From: Pseudomonas_T sp032052615
GTDB lineage: Bacteria; Pseudomonadota; Gammaproteobacteria; Pseudomonadales; Pseudomonadaceae
Direction: 5' to 3'
Assembly: GCA_032052615.1 (NCBI GenBank)
Contig: DAMBWF010000013.1
Coordinates: 1-64,000, forward strand
Length of the DNA stretch: 64,000 bases
Part shown: piece by piece, positions 8,329 through 17,397 of the stretch
Numbering within the stretch: position 1 is the first letter of the stretch
Layout of the letters: every line of letters begins with the position of its first letter
Notes under the pieces: generated by a model
The model's database searches: none
The model's input: the letters and a program-made list of their open reading frames with translations, nothing else
Told to the model about the DNA's origin: nothing
Translations under genes and position numbers: made by a program

Positions 8329-8576
8329 GACCGGCGCCGGAACAGTCTGCGCAGCCCGAAAACCACCAGCGCCGCCCCACCGTCCACGGCCAGCAGCAAC
8401 GGACGAGGATCACTCCATTTATCCCTATTGGTACTGCGGCCGTAATAGGGCTCGCCTGGGCCGTATGCCTCCCACAGCATCAGAACGCTGAACAACAAGG
8501 CGAGCACCACCAACCCCAGGCATAGCCCGTTCACGACGAGTCGAATGAAGGAGTGGCGCATCTTCGGCATTCTCAT
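8325..8576 (-). CDS. Small hypothetical membrane protein
   Basis: An 83-residue frame with a strong N-terminal transmembrane helix (about residues 10-33, LVVNGLCLGLVVLALLFSVLM), a hydrophilic loop (YGPGEPYYGRSTNRDKWSDP) and a weaker second hydrophobic stretch (LLLAVDGGAALVVFGL) before a basic end. It overlaps the end of the convergent MerR gene by 4 bases. No family recognised, the ribosome site is weak, and the start could be M6. Kept because the hydrophobic pattern is protein-like. Confidence 0.5.
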   Translation of the reverse strand: MRMPKMRHSFIRLVVNGLCLGLVVLALLFSVLMLWEAYGPGEPYYGRSTNRDKWSDPRPLLLAVDGGAALVVFGLRRLFRRRS

Positions 8577-8628
8577 GGCATCGGAACCGGAAGCATGCCG
8601 CGCTCGCCAGCGAGACGCCGGGCCTGGC

Positions 8629-9714
8629 TCACATGCCGATCAGGCTGAGCATGATGAAAGTCGCGAACAGCACAAAGTGGGTCATGCCCTCGATGGCGTT
8701 GGTATGGCCGTCGTTGAGGTTGATGGCGGCTACCACCAGGGTGATGGCGACCATCACCGTCTGCACCGGGGTCATGGCCATCTGGAACGGCTGGCCGCCG
8801 AACAACGCCAGCGCCTCCATCACCGGCACGGTGAGGATCACCGTGGACAGCGAGGCGCCCATGGCGATGTTCACCACCGACTGCATGCGGTTGGCCAGGG
8901 CGGCGCGCAGGGCGGTAAGGATCTCCGGGGCGGCGGAGATGGCCGCCACCAGCAGCGCCGCGACAATGGGCGGCGCGCCGCTGCCTTGCAGGCCCAGGTT
9001 CAGGGCCTTGGCCATTACTTCGGCCAGCGCGCCGATCAGCGCCACGCCCGTCACCAGCAGGACGATGGAATGCCGGCCGCTGCCGCTGGGCGACGGCGTG
9101 CCATCCTTGGCGCGTTTCTTTTCCGGGTAGTTGTAGCTGAAGAAATAGCTGTGGGGCCCGGTCTGCATGCGCAGGAACAGGGCATAGAGCATGAGCATGG
9201 CGCCGATGGTGAACATCGAGTACAGGTGCCATTTCCCCGGGGGGATGAATTCCGGCACCACCATGGAAATGCCCATGGCGGTCATGATCATCACCCCGTA
9301 GGACTTCGCCGAGTCGTCGTTGTAGGCCTGTTCGCCGTACTTCAGCCCGCCCATCAACGCGGCCAGCCCGAGGATGCCGTTGATGTCCAGCATCACCGCC
9401 GCGTAGATGGTGTCCCGGGCCAGGGTCGGCGACGGCTCGTGGCTCATGACGATGCCCAGCACCACCACCTCCACCAGCACGGCGGAGAGGGTCAGGATCA
9501 TGGTGCCGTAGGGGTCGCCGACTTTTTCCGCAAGCACTTCGGCGTGATGGGCTACCCGCAGCGACGCGCAGACGATCGCGGCGATCAGCGCCAGCGCCAC
9601 CAGCAGCGCCACGCCCCGGCCCTGGCCGAGCAGCCAGTGTTCCGCCCCGTAGGCCAGCAGCGCGGCGGCCGCCGCCAGCAGCAGGAACGCTTCGTCTTTC
9701 AGCGAGCTGGACAT
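8629..9714 (-). CDS. chaA: ChaA-type Ca2+(Na+)/H+ antiporter
   Basis: A 361-residue polytopic inner-membrane protein of the CaCA superfamily, close in size to E. coli ChaA. It exchanges cytoplasmic cations for protons. Two inverted halves are visible. The first carries the acidic helix LSAVLVEVVVLGIVMSHE and the second AISAAPEILTALRAA plus NIAMGASLSTVILTVP. A hydrophilic loop (SYNYPEKKRAKDGTPSPSGS) separates them. The ATG at 9714 follows GGAAA. The upstream extension to 9846 is Arg/Pro-rich and is not part of the protein. It stands alone, without regulatory neighbours. Confidence 0.9.
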   Translation of the reverse strand: MSSSLKDEAFLLLAAAAALLAYGAEHWLLGQGRGVALLVALALIAAIVCASLRVAHHAEVLAEKVGDPYGTMILTLSAVLVEVVVLGIVMSHEPSPTLARDTIYAAVMLDINGILGLAALMGGLKYGEQAYNDDSAKSYGVMIMTAMGISMVVPEFIPPGKWHLYSMFTIGAMLMLYALFLRMQTGPHSYFFSYNYPEKKRAKDGTPSPSGSGRHSIVLLVTGVALIGALAEVMAKALNLGLQGSGAPPIVAALLVAAISAAPEILTALRAALANRMQSVVNIAMGASLSTVILTVPVMEALALFGGQPFQMAMTPVQTVMVAITLVVAAINLNDGHTNAIEGMTHFVLFATFIMLSLIGM

Positions 9715-9905
9715 CGAGTCGTTTCCTTGTTCGTCGCGAGAGCCCGGCCTTAGGGCCGGCTTATCAACCGGACGCCGAAACGGCCCGAACAGTTCAAGAG
9801 GATTGGCCGGCCGCGCGCGCCCGGCGCCCCGGAACGCCTGTGTCATAATTCGCAGATCCGCCGCGCCGCGCGGCGAAGCCTCATTTCCCCGGAGACCCCC
9901 GCCCC

Positions 9906-10856
9906 ATGTACGACTGGCTCAATGCCCTGCCGAAGGCCGAACTGCACCTGCACCTGGAGGGCTCCCTGGAGCCGGAACTGCTGTTCGCCCTGGCCGAACG
10001 CAATGGCATCGCCCTGCCCTGGGACGACGTGGAGTCCCTGCGCCGGGCCTACGCGTTCAACAACCTGCAGGAATTCCTCGACCTCTACTACCGGGGCGCC
10101 GATGTGTTGCGCACCGAGCAGGACTTCTACGACCTGACCTGGGCCTACCTAGAGAAGTGCAAGGCGCAGAACGTCGTCCACACCGAACCCTTCTTCGACC
10201 CCCAGACCCACACCGACCGCGGTATCCCCTTCGAAGTGGTGGTGCGCGGCATCGCCCAGGCCCTGGCCGACGGCGAGCGCCGCCTGGGGGTGACCAGTGG
10301 CCTGATCCTCAGCTTCCTCCGGCACCTCCCCGAGGACGAAGCCCAGCGCACCCTGGACCAGGCCCTGCCGTTCCGCGAGCACTTCGTCGCCGTGGGACTG
10401 GACAGCTCGGAAGTCGGCCACCCGCCGCGCAAGTTCCAGCGGGTGTTCGACCGCGCCCGGGCCGAGGGCTTCCTGACCGTGGCCCACGCCGGCGAGGAAG
10501 GCCCGCCGGAATACATCTGGGAAGCCCTGGACCTGCTCAAGGTGCAACGCATCGATCACGGCGTGCGCGCCAGCGAAGACGAGCGTTTAATGCAACGGCT
10601 GATCGACGAGCAGATTCCCCTCACCGTCTGCCCCCTTTCCAACACCAAGCTGCGGGTGTTCGAGGACATGGCCCAGCACACCATCCTCGACCTGCTGGAG
10701 CGTGGCGTGAAGGTCACGGTGAACTCCGATGACCCGGCGTACTTCGGCGGCTACGTCACGGAGAACTTCGCCGCCCTGCATCACAGCCTCGGCATGACCG
10801 AGGCGCAGGCCCAACGCCTGGCGCGGAACAGCCTGGACGCGCGCCTGGTGCGCTGA
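9906..10856 (+). CDS. Adenine/adenosine deaminase
   Basis: A 316-residue zinc-dependent amidohydrolase of the adenosine deaminase family. It hydrolyses the amino group of adenine (to hypoxanthine) or adenosine (to inosine) in purine salvage. Metal and catalytic motifs are complete: HLHLEG (H14, H16), HAGEEG with the zinc His and catalytic Glu, HGVRASED, and NSDDPAYFGG near the C-terminus. The short, single-domain Pseudomonas enzymes of this type are mostly adenine deaminases, so adenine is the more likely substrate. It converges with the broken LysR gene, whose stop lies 2 bases away. Confidence 0.9.
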   Translation: MYDWLNALPKAELHLHLEGSLEPELLFALAERNGIALPWDDVESLRRAYAFNNLQEFLDLYYRGADVLRTEQDFYDLTWAYLEKCKAQNVVHTEPFFDPQTHTDRGIPFEVVVRGIAQALADGERRLGVTSGLILSFLRHLPEDEAQRTLDQALPFREHFVAVGLDSSEVGHPPRKFQRVFDRARAEGFLTVAHAGEEGPPEYIWEALDLLKVQRIDHGVRASEDERLMQRLIDEQIPLTVCPLSNTKLRVFEDMAQHTILDLLERGVKVTVNSDDPAYFGGYVTENFAALHHSLGMTEAQAQRLARNSLDARLVR

Positions 10857-10858
10857 GG

Positions 10859-11777
10859 TCAAGCCGACCAGGGCGCCCGTTCCAGCAACCCGGCGCAACG
10901 TTCCCGCAGGAAGCCGTGGAGCAGGCGCACCGGCGGGCTCACTTGCGCCCGGTGGGGGGCAGATCAGGTTCAGCGGCGCCGCCTCGCCCTGGTGATCGGC
11001 CAGCAGCAGCGCCAGGCGCCCCGCCGCCACGTCCCCCGCCACGTCCAGCCACGACTTGTAGCTCAAGCCGTGGCCAGCCACGGCCCAGCGCCGCACCGCG
11101 TCGGCATCGTCGCTGACCCGGTCGCCCTTCACCGTCACTTCCCGGACGCGCCGGCCTTGGACGAAGCGCCAGCGATCGTGGACCCGCTCGCCGAGCAGGT
11201 ACAACAGGCAGTTGTGCGCCGTCAGGTCGTCGACCCGCCGGGGTGTTCCGTGGTGGGCCAGGTAGTCCGGCGAGGCGCACAGCACGCGGCGGTTGCCGGG
11301 CGCCAGGGGCAGCGCCACCAGGTTGGAATCCTCCGGCTCGCCGTAGCGCAGGGCGATGTCCACCGGCTGGCGGTACAGGTCGGCGACCCGGTCGCCCAGA
11401 TGCAGGCGAAGACTTAGGCGCGGGTGCTCCCGCTGGAAAGCGTCCAGCCAGGGCAGCAGCACGTTGCGGCCGAAATCCGAGGGTGCGGACAGGTGCAGCA
11501 CGCCGCCGATTCCGGCGCGCCCGCCCTCCAGGGCCTGACGCCCTTCCTCCAGGGCGAGCAGCGCGGCGCGGGCGTGGCCGAGGAAGCGCTCGCCCTCGGC
11601 GGTCAGCCGCAGGCTGCGGGTGGAGCGGGCCAGCAGGCGTGTCTGCAATTGGGCTTCGAGGCGCTTGAGGGCGGCGCTGGCCACCGCCGGCGAGCACTCC
11701 AGCCGCCGCGCGGCGGCGGAAAGGCTGCCGGTTTCGGCGGTGCGCACGAAGACCTGGAGATCGTCCAAACGCAGCAT
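10859..11777 (-). pseudogene. LysR-type regulator with a +1 frameshift near the C-terminus
   Basis: The winged helix-turn-helix (LDDLQVFVRTAETGSLSAAA, SPAVASAALKRLE) and most of the co-inducer domain are intact. At LNLICP the frame crosses six Gs on the plus strand (10954-10959). Removing one restores HRAQVSPPVRLLHGFLRER and then CAGLLERAPWSA with a stop at 10859, a typical LysR end just short of the convergent deaminase. As written the protein instead reads about 100 extra residues antisense through the deaminase gene. Start ATG 11777 is preceded by GGAAAA. The frame is either a recent mutation or a homopolymer miscall. It presumably controls the divergent oxidoreductase. Confidence 0.85.
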
Positions 11778-11796
11778 TTTCAATTTTCCGTTGAAA
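11778..11796. promoter_or_regulatory. LysR operator overlapping the regulator's own ribosome site
   Basis: A perfect inverted repeat, TTTCAA and TTGAAA, separated by 7 bases with T-N11-A geometry, sits directly upstream of the LysR start codon and covers its Shine-Dalgarno region. It lies about 100 bases from the divergent oxidoreductase. This fits autorepression plus control of the neighbour. Confidence 0.65.
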
Positions 11797-11893
11797 GAGC
11801 CTCTCTTGATAGCGGGTTTTTCTTCGCGACGGAATAGCCGAGCATGGCCTCATTCCGCCGGCGCGCCCCGCGACCGGCTCTCGGAGAACCGCC

Positions 11894-12910
11894 ATGAAAG
11901 CCATTGCCTATCGCCACCCCCTGCCCATCGACGACCCCCGTGCCCTGGAGGACATGGAGATAGCCGAGCCGACGCCGGGGCCACTCGACCTGCTGGTGGA
12001 GGTGCGCGCCATCTCGGTGAACCCGGTGGACACCAAGATTCGCCGCAACGTACAGCCCGAGGGCGGCCAGCCCAAGGTGCTGGGCTGGGACGTGGCCGGC
12101 GTGGTGAAAGCGGTGGGCGAGCGGGTCGACCTGTTCGCCGTGGGCGACGAGGTGTTCTACGCCGGCGCCCTGGACCGCCCGGGCGCCAACAGCGAGCTGC
12201 ATGTGGTGGACCAGCGCCTGGTGGGCCACCGCCCGCGCAGCCTGGATTTCGCCCAGAGCGCGGCGCTGCCGCTGACCGCCATCACCGCCTGGGAATTGCT
12301 GTTCGAGCGCCTGGGCATCGCCGAGGGCGAGGCGTCCCGGGGCCAGCGCCTGCTGGTGGTGGGCGCCGCCGGCGGAGTCGGTTCGATCCTGGTGCAACTG
12401 GCCCGCCAACTCACCGGGCTGACGGTGATCGGCAGCGCCTCGCGACCGGAGACCCAGCAGTGGGTGCGCGAACGAGGGGCCCACGCGGTGATCGATCATC
12501 GTCGCCCCCTGCACGAGGAATTGCGGCGCATCGGCATCGACTCGGTGACCCACGTCGCCAGCCTGACCCACACCGACCAGCACCTGCCGGCGATCGTCGA
12601 AGCCCTGGCGCCCCAGGGCCGGCTGGCGCTGATCGACGACCCGGCCTCCCTCGACGCCGCGCTGCTCAAGCGCAAGAGCCTGTCGCTGCACTGGGAGTTC
12701 ATGTACACCCGCTCGCTGTTCCAGACCGAGGACATGATCGAGCAACACCGGCTGCTGGAGCGGGTCGCCGGGCTGGTGGATGCCGGCGTGCTGAAGACCA
12801 CCCTGGGCGAGCACTACGGGCCCATCGACGCGGCCAACCTGCGGCGCGCCCACGCTCAACTCGAAAGCGGCACGTCCAAGGGCAAGATCGTCCTGGAAGG
12901 CTTCCGCTGA
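11894..12910 (+). CDS. Zinc-independent MDR alcohol dehydrogenase / quinone oxidoreductase
   Basis: A 338-residue medium-chain reductase of the zinc-type alcohol dehydrogenase-like (ZADH/YhdH-like) branch. The GroES-like N-terminal part has EVRAISVNPVDTKIR and VLGWDVAGVV. The nucleotide fold shows LLVVGAAGGVGSILVQLA around 155-172, typical of NADPH-dependent quinone or enone reductases. Cysteine and histidine zinc ligands are absent. The pairing with a divergent LysR gene recalls stress-inducible quinone-reductase modules. Substrate not known. Confidence 0.87.
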   Translation: MKAIAYRHPLPIDDPRALEDMEIAEPTPGPLDLLVEVRAISVNPVDTKIRRNVQPEGGQPKVLGWDVAGVVKAVGERVDLFAVGDEVFYAGALDRPGANSELHVVDQRLVGHRPRSLDFAQSAALPLTAITAWELLFERLGIAEGEASRGQRLLVVGAAGGVGSILVQLARQLTGLTVIGSASRPETQQWVRERGAHAVIDHRRPLHEELRRIGIDSVTHVASLTHTDQHLPAIVEALAPQGRLALIDDPASLDAALLKRKSLSLHWEFMYTRSLFQTEDMIEQHRLLERVAGLVDAGVLKTTLGEHYGPIDAANLRRAHAQLESGTSKGKIVLEGFR

Positions 12911-12928
12911 AAGGCGCCCGCGCGGACG

Positions 12929-14107
12929 TCAGTGCATCGGGGTGGCCAGGCGGCTGGTGGCGAGGGCGAAAGTCACCGCCAGCAGACCGCAAACGCCGAT
13001 CACCAGGGCCATGGGCACGGCGCTGCCATCGTGCAACACGCCGACCATGGCCGCCGCGCACGCGGCGATGCTGAACTGCAGACACCCCAGCAGCGCCGAG
13101 GCACTGCCGGCGTGGCGGCCCTGGCCGGCCATGGCGCAGGCCGAGGCGTTGGGGATGATGCAACCCAGGCTGGCGATGCAGCCGAACAGCGGGATCAGCA
13201 GCGGCCACAAGGCCCCGCTTCCCGCCAGGGCCAGCCCCAGCAGGGCCAGCGCGCACACCAGGTAGACCCAGACGGCCCGTCGCAGCAGGTGGGCCGGGCC
13301 GCGCCAGCGCAGCAGCCGAGCGTTGATCTGGGAGACCAGGATGAAACCCGCGGCGTTGCTGCCGAACAGCCAACCGTAATGTTCCGCCGGCACGCCGTAG
13401 AGCTGGATGAACACGAACGGCGAGCCGGCGATGTAGGCGAACATCCCGGCCATCGCCACGCCGCCGGCCAGGGAAAAGGCGATGAAGGCACGGTCGCCGA
13501 ACAACCGGCGGTATTCCTTGAGAGCCCCTCGCAAGGGCGGATGCGGCAGGTCGCGATCCAGGGTTTCCGGCAGCCAGGCGGCGACCCCCAGGCCGGACAG
13601 CGCGCTGAACAGGGTCAGCACCACGAAGATCGAGCGCCAGCCGAAGCTGTCCAGCAGCAGCCCGCCGCCCAGTGGGGCGAGGATCGGCGCCAGGCCCATC
13701 ACCAGCATTAACTGGGAGAACACCTTGGCCGCTCCGATCGGGTCGCACAGGTCGCGCACCACCGCACGCGACACCACCATCCCGGCGCAACCGCCCAGGG
13801 CCTGGACGAAGCGCGCGAGGATCAGTCCTTCGAGGCTTGTGGCCAGGGCGCAGCCGAGGGACGCCAGGGTGAACAGCGCCACCCCCGCCAGCAACGGCCG
13901 GCGTCGGCCGAAGCGGTCCGCCAGGGGACCGTAGACCAATTGGCCCAGAGCCAGGCCGATGAAGTAGGCCGCGAGGCTCAGTTGCACGTGCTCCACGTCG
14001 GTGTCGAAGGCATGGGCCAGGGCGGGAAAACTCGGCAGGTAGAAGTCGATGGCCATGGGGCCGAAGGCGCTGAGGGCGCCGAGGATCAAGAGGATTCTCA
14101 GGTTCAT
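12929..14107 (-). CDS. Bcr/CflA-family multidrug efflux MFS transporter
   Basis: A 392-residue, twelve-helix major facilitator. The helix 2-3 loop motif (YGPLADRFGRRRPLL) is typical of drug/H+ antiporters. FYLPSFPALAHAF in helix 1 and LGGCAGMVVSRAVVRDL in helix 4-5 are typical of the Bcr/CflA branch, which exports bicyclomycin, chloramphenicol or sulfonamides. ATG 14107 follows GGAAG at good spacing. The upstream ATG would start inside that ribosome site. It is co-directional with and just upstream-read of nothing else, so it is probably monocistronic; it converges with the oxidoreductase. Confidence 0.9.
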   Translation of the reverse strand: MNLRILLILGALSAFGPMAIDFYLPSFPALAHAFDTDVEHVQLSLAAYFIGLALGQLVYGPLADRFGRRRPLLAGVALFTLASLGCALATSLEGLILARFVQALGGCAGMVVSRAVVRDLCDPIGAAKVFSQLMLVMGLAPILAPLGGGLLLDSFGWRSIFVVLTLFSALSGLGVAAWLPETLDRDLPHPPLRGALKEYRRLFGDRAFIAFSLAGGVAMAGMFAYIAGSPFVFIQLYGVPAEHYGWLFGSNAAGFILVSQINARLLRWRGPAHLLRRAVWVYLVCALALLGLALAGSGALWPLLIPLFGCIASLGCIIPNASACAMAGQGRHAGSASALLGCLQFSIAACAAAMVGVLHDGSAVPMALVIGVCGLLAVTFALATSRLATPMH

Positions 14108-14180
14108 GAATGCTTCCGATGACACGGGACAGAACCTGCCCGGCCATTCAGCCCGATGGCGCGGTCACCGCGCCGGCAGG

Positions 14181-14210
14181 AAAAAAGAACGGTCCGCGCG
14201 AGGCGGACCG
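14181..14210 (-). terminator. Rho-independent terminator of the RND efflux operon
   Basis: On the minus strand an 8-bp stem (CGGTCCGC / GCGGACCG, loop CTCGC) is followed by TTCTTTTTT, about 40 bases past the permease stop. It is the clearest intrinsic terminator in the window. Confidence 0.9.
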
Positions 14211-14250
14211 GAACACAAGCCTAGCACCGCCGGCGAACCGGCGGCGGGCC

Positions 14251-17200
14251 TCAGAGGTGTTCGCCGTGGGGCGTGGCGATCGCCTTCTTCTTGCCGAAGC
14301 GTTCGCCCAGGCTTTCCACCAGGACGTAGAACATCGGGATGAACAGCATCGCCACCGCGGTGGCCGCCAGCATCCCACCGATCACCCCGGTGCCGATGGA
14401 ATGGCGGCTGGCGGAGCCGGCGCCGGAACTCACGGCCAGTGGCACCACGCCGAGGATGAACGCCAGCGAGGTCATCACGATGGGCCGGAAGCGCAGCCGC
14501 GCAGCCTCCAGGGCCGCCTCGCGGATGCCCATGCCTTCCTGCCGGCAAAGCACGGCGAACTCGACCACCAGGATGGCGTTCTTCGCCCCCAGGCCGATCA
14601 GGGTCACCAGGCCGACCTGGAAGTACACATCGTTGGCGATGCCGCGCAGCCAGATGGCCAGGATCGCGCCGAACACGGCGAACGGCACGGCGGTGATCAC
14701 CGCGATCGGCAGGGTCCAGCGCTCGTACTGGGCGGCGAGGATCAGGAACACCATCACCAGGCCGAAGATGAACGCGGTACTGCCCGACCCCTGGGTCTTC
14801 ACTTCCTGGTAGGCCGAGCCGGTCCAGGCCAGGCTGTAGTCCTGGCCGAGCACTTCGTCCGCCACTTCCTGGGCCGCCTGCAGCGCCTGGCCGGAGCTGT
14901 AGCCAGGGGCCGGGTTGCCCATGATCTTCGCCGAGGGATAGACGTTGAAGCGCTCGAAGGTGTCGGGGCCGAGCACGCGGCGCACGGTGACCAGGGCGCT
15001 GAGGGGGATCATCTCGCCGCTCTGGGCGCGCACGAACACCTGGCTCAAGTCCTCGGGCTTGCTGCGGAACTCCGACTCCGACTGCATGCTGACCTGGAAG
15101 GTCCGGCCGTAGAGGGTGAAATCGTTCACGTAGAAGCTGCCGAAGGTGCTCTGCATGGCGACGAACACTTCGTTCACCGGTACGCCCAGGGCACGCGCCT
15201 TGTTACGGTCCAGGTCCACGTAGTACTGCGGCACGCTGGCGTCGAAAGTGGTACGCACCCCCGCCAGTTCCGGCCGCTTGGCCGCCGCTTCGGTGAACTT
15301 CCGACTGATATCGGCGAGCCCGGCGATGCCGTGGTCGGCGCGGTCCTGGATGTACGCCTCGAAGCCGCCAGTGGTGCTCATGCCGGAGATCGGCGGCGGG
15401 TTGAAGGCCAGCACCATGGCGTTGCGCTTGGTCTCGTCGGAGCCCATGCCCATCACCGTGCGCACGAAGTTGCGGGCGTCCAGCTCGGGCGTGGTGCGCT
15501 CCTCCCAATCCTTGAGCGGCACGAAGGATACGCCGGCGTTGGAGCGCTGGCCGAAGCTGAGCACGTCGAAGCCGGTGAAGGTCACCACGTTGGCCACCGC
15601 CTCGTTCTTCAGCAGGCTCTGGGTGATGTCCCCGGTCACCTTGGCGGTACGGTCGAGGGACGCGGCCGGCGGCAGGTAGTAGGCGCTGATGATGTAGCCC
15701 TGGTCCTCTTCCGGCACCAGGGAACCCGGCACCCGGCCGAACACCCAGGCGGTGATGGCGATCATCCCGGCGAACAGCACCAGGCCGAGGATCGCGCGGC
15801 GCACGAAGAAGCGCACGCCGCTGCTGTAGCCCCGGGTGATGCGATCGAACTGCCGGTTGAACCAGCGGAACGGCGCCGCCGGCTCCTGGTGGCCCGGCTT
15901 GAGCAGCACGGCGCAGAGTGCCGGGCTGAGGGTCAGGGCGACGATGCCGGAGATCACCACCGAAATGGCGATGGTGATGGCGAACTGGCGATACATCTGG
16001 CCGGCCAGGCCGCCCAACAGCGCCACCGGCACGAACACCGCGCAGAGCACCAGCACGATGGTGACGATCGGGCCGGTCACCTCGCTCATCGCCTTGATGG
16101 CCGCCTCTCGCGGACTCAGCCGGTCGGTGCTCATGACCCGCTCGACGTTCTCGATCACCACGATGGCATCGTCCACCACGATGCCGATGGCCAGCACCAT
16201 GCCGAACAGGGTCAGCAGGTTGATGGAAAAGCCGAGCATGTACATGCCGGCGAAGGTGCCGATCAGCGAGACCGGGATCGCCAGCACCGGGATCAGCGTG
16301 GCGCGCCAGTTCTGCAGGAAGATGAACACCACCAGCACCACCAGCAGCATGGCCTCGAAGAACGTCTTCACCACTTCATGGATGGACGCCTGGACGAAGT
16401 GGGTGGTGTCGTAGGGGATGCGGTAGGCGACACCCTCGGGGAAGCGCGCGGACATCTTGTCCATGGCGTTGCGCACCGCCTCGGCGGTTTCCAGGGCGTT
16501 GGCCCCCGGTTGCAGGTAAATCCCGAACGCCGCCGCCGGGCGGCCGTTCAAGGTGGCGCTGAACGCGTAGTCCTTGGCGCCCAGCTCGACCCGGGCGACG
16601 TCCTTCAGGCGCAGGCTGGCGCCATCCGGGTCGGTGCGCAGCAGGATGTTCTCGAACTCCGCCGGATCGGCGAAGCGGCCCTGGGTGGTCACCGTGTAGG
16701 TGAAGTCCTGGGGATCGTGCATCGGCTGCTGGCCGAAGCTGCCGGCGGCGAACTGGGAGTTCTGCCCGCCGATGGCCTCGGACACGTCGCTCGGGGTCAT
16801 GCCGTACTGCGCCAGCTTGTCCGGGCGCAGCCAGATGCGCATGGAGTAGTCCTTGGCGCCGAATTGGGAAGCGTCGCCGACTCCGGGCAGGCGCTTGATC
16901 TCGTCGATCACGTTGATCAGCGCGTAGTTGCTCAGGAACAGCGGGTCGCGGCTGCCGTCCGGCGAGTACATGGTCACCACTTGCAGGATCGACGCCGAAC
17001 GCTTCTGCACCTGCACGCCCTGGCGCCGCACCTCTTCGGGCAGCTTGGCCTCGGCGGCGGAGACGCGGTTGTTCACGTCGATGGTCGCCTGGTCGGGGTC
17101 GGTGCCTACCTCGAAGGAGATGGTGATGCGCAACTGGCCGCTGCTGGACGCCACCGAGTTCTGGTAGATCATGTTCGGCACGCCGTTGATCTGCTGCTCC

Positions 17201-17397
17201 AGCGGCGCCGCCACGGTGCTGGCGATCACCTCGGCGCTGGCCCCGGGGTAGGTGGCCTGCACCACCACCTGGGGCGGCACGATATCCGGGTACTGGGCCA
17301 CCGGCAGGCCGCGCATGGCGACCAGGCCGGCGATGGCGATGATGATCGAGAGGACCGTGGCGAATCGCGGCCGGTCGATGAAGAAACGCGAAATCAC
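14251..17397 (-). CDS. RND multidrug efflux permease (HAE1 family)
   Basis: A 1048-residue inner-membrane proton/drug antiporter. It starts MISRFFIDRPRFATVLSII and has two large periplasmic loops and twelve expected helices. The proton-relay pair is in IGIVVDDAIVVIENVE near residue 405, and the second-half motif (GLVTLIGLGAKNAILVVEFA) is intact, so it should be active. Its start overlaps the stop of the membrane fusion gene (ATGA), so both are made together. No outer-membrane channel gene follows; the operon ends at a strong terminator. It therefore has to borrow an OprM/TolC-like channel encoded elsewhere. Closest named pump not assigned: sequence differs from MexB and MexF as I recall them. 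Confidence 0.93.
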   Translation of the reverse strand: MISRFFIDRPRFATVLSIIIAIAGLVAMRGLPVAQYPDIVPPQVVVQATYPGASAEVIASTVAAPLEQQINGVPNMIYQNSVASSSGQLRITISFEVGTDPDQATIDVNNRVSAAEAKLPEEVRRQGVQVQKRSASILQVVTMYSPDGSRDPLFLSNYALINVIDEIKRLPGVGDASQFGAKDYSMRIWLRPDKLAQYGMTPSDVSEAIGGQNSQFAAGSFGQQPMHDPQDFTYTVTTQGRFADPAEFENILLRTDPDGASLRLKDVARVELGAKDYAFSATLNGRPAAAFGIYLQPGANALETAEAVRNAMDKMSARFPEGVAYRIPYDTTHFVQASIHEVVKTFFEAMLLVVLVVFIFLQNWRATLIPVLAIPVSLIGTFAGMYMLGFSINLLTLFGMVLAIGIVVDDAIVVIENVERVMSTDRLSPREAAIKAMSEVTGPIVTIVLVLCAVFVPVALLGGLAGQMYRQFAITIAISVVISGIVALTLSPALCAVLLKPGHQEPAAPFRWFNRQFDRITRGYSSGVRFFVRRAILGLVLFAGMIAITAWVFGRVPGSLVPEEDQGYIISAYYLPPAASLDRTAKVTGDITQSLLKNEAVANVVTFTGFDVLSFGQRSNAGVSFVPLKDWEERTTPELDARNFVRTVMGMGSDETKRNAMVLAFNPPPISGMSTTGGFEAYIQDRADHGIAGLADISRKFTEAAAKRPELAGVRTTFDASVPQYYVDLDRNKARALGVPVNEVFVAMQSTFGSFYVNDFTLYGRTFQVSMQSESEFRSKPEDLSQVFVRAQSGEMIPLSALVTVRRVLGPDTFERFNVYPSAKIMGNPAPGYSSGQALQAAQEVADEVLGQDYSLAWTGSAYQEVKTQGSGSTAFIFGLVMVFLILAAQYERWTLPIAVITAVPFAVFGAILAIWLRGIANDVYFQVGLVTLIGLGAKNAILVVEFAVLCRQEGMGIREAALEAARLRFRPIVMTSLAFILGVVPLAVSSGAGSASRHSIGTGVIGGMLAATAVAMLFIPMFYVLVESLGERFGKKKAIATPHGEHL

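Noticed and set aside
10587..10858. C-terminal extension of the LysR protein through the deaminase gene
   Set aside because: It arises only from the frameshift at the G6 run and reads antisense of a conserved enzyme.
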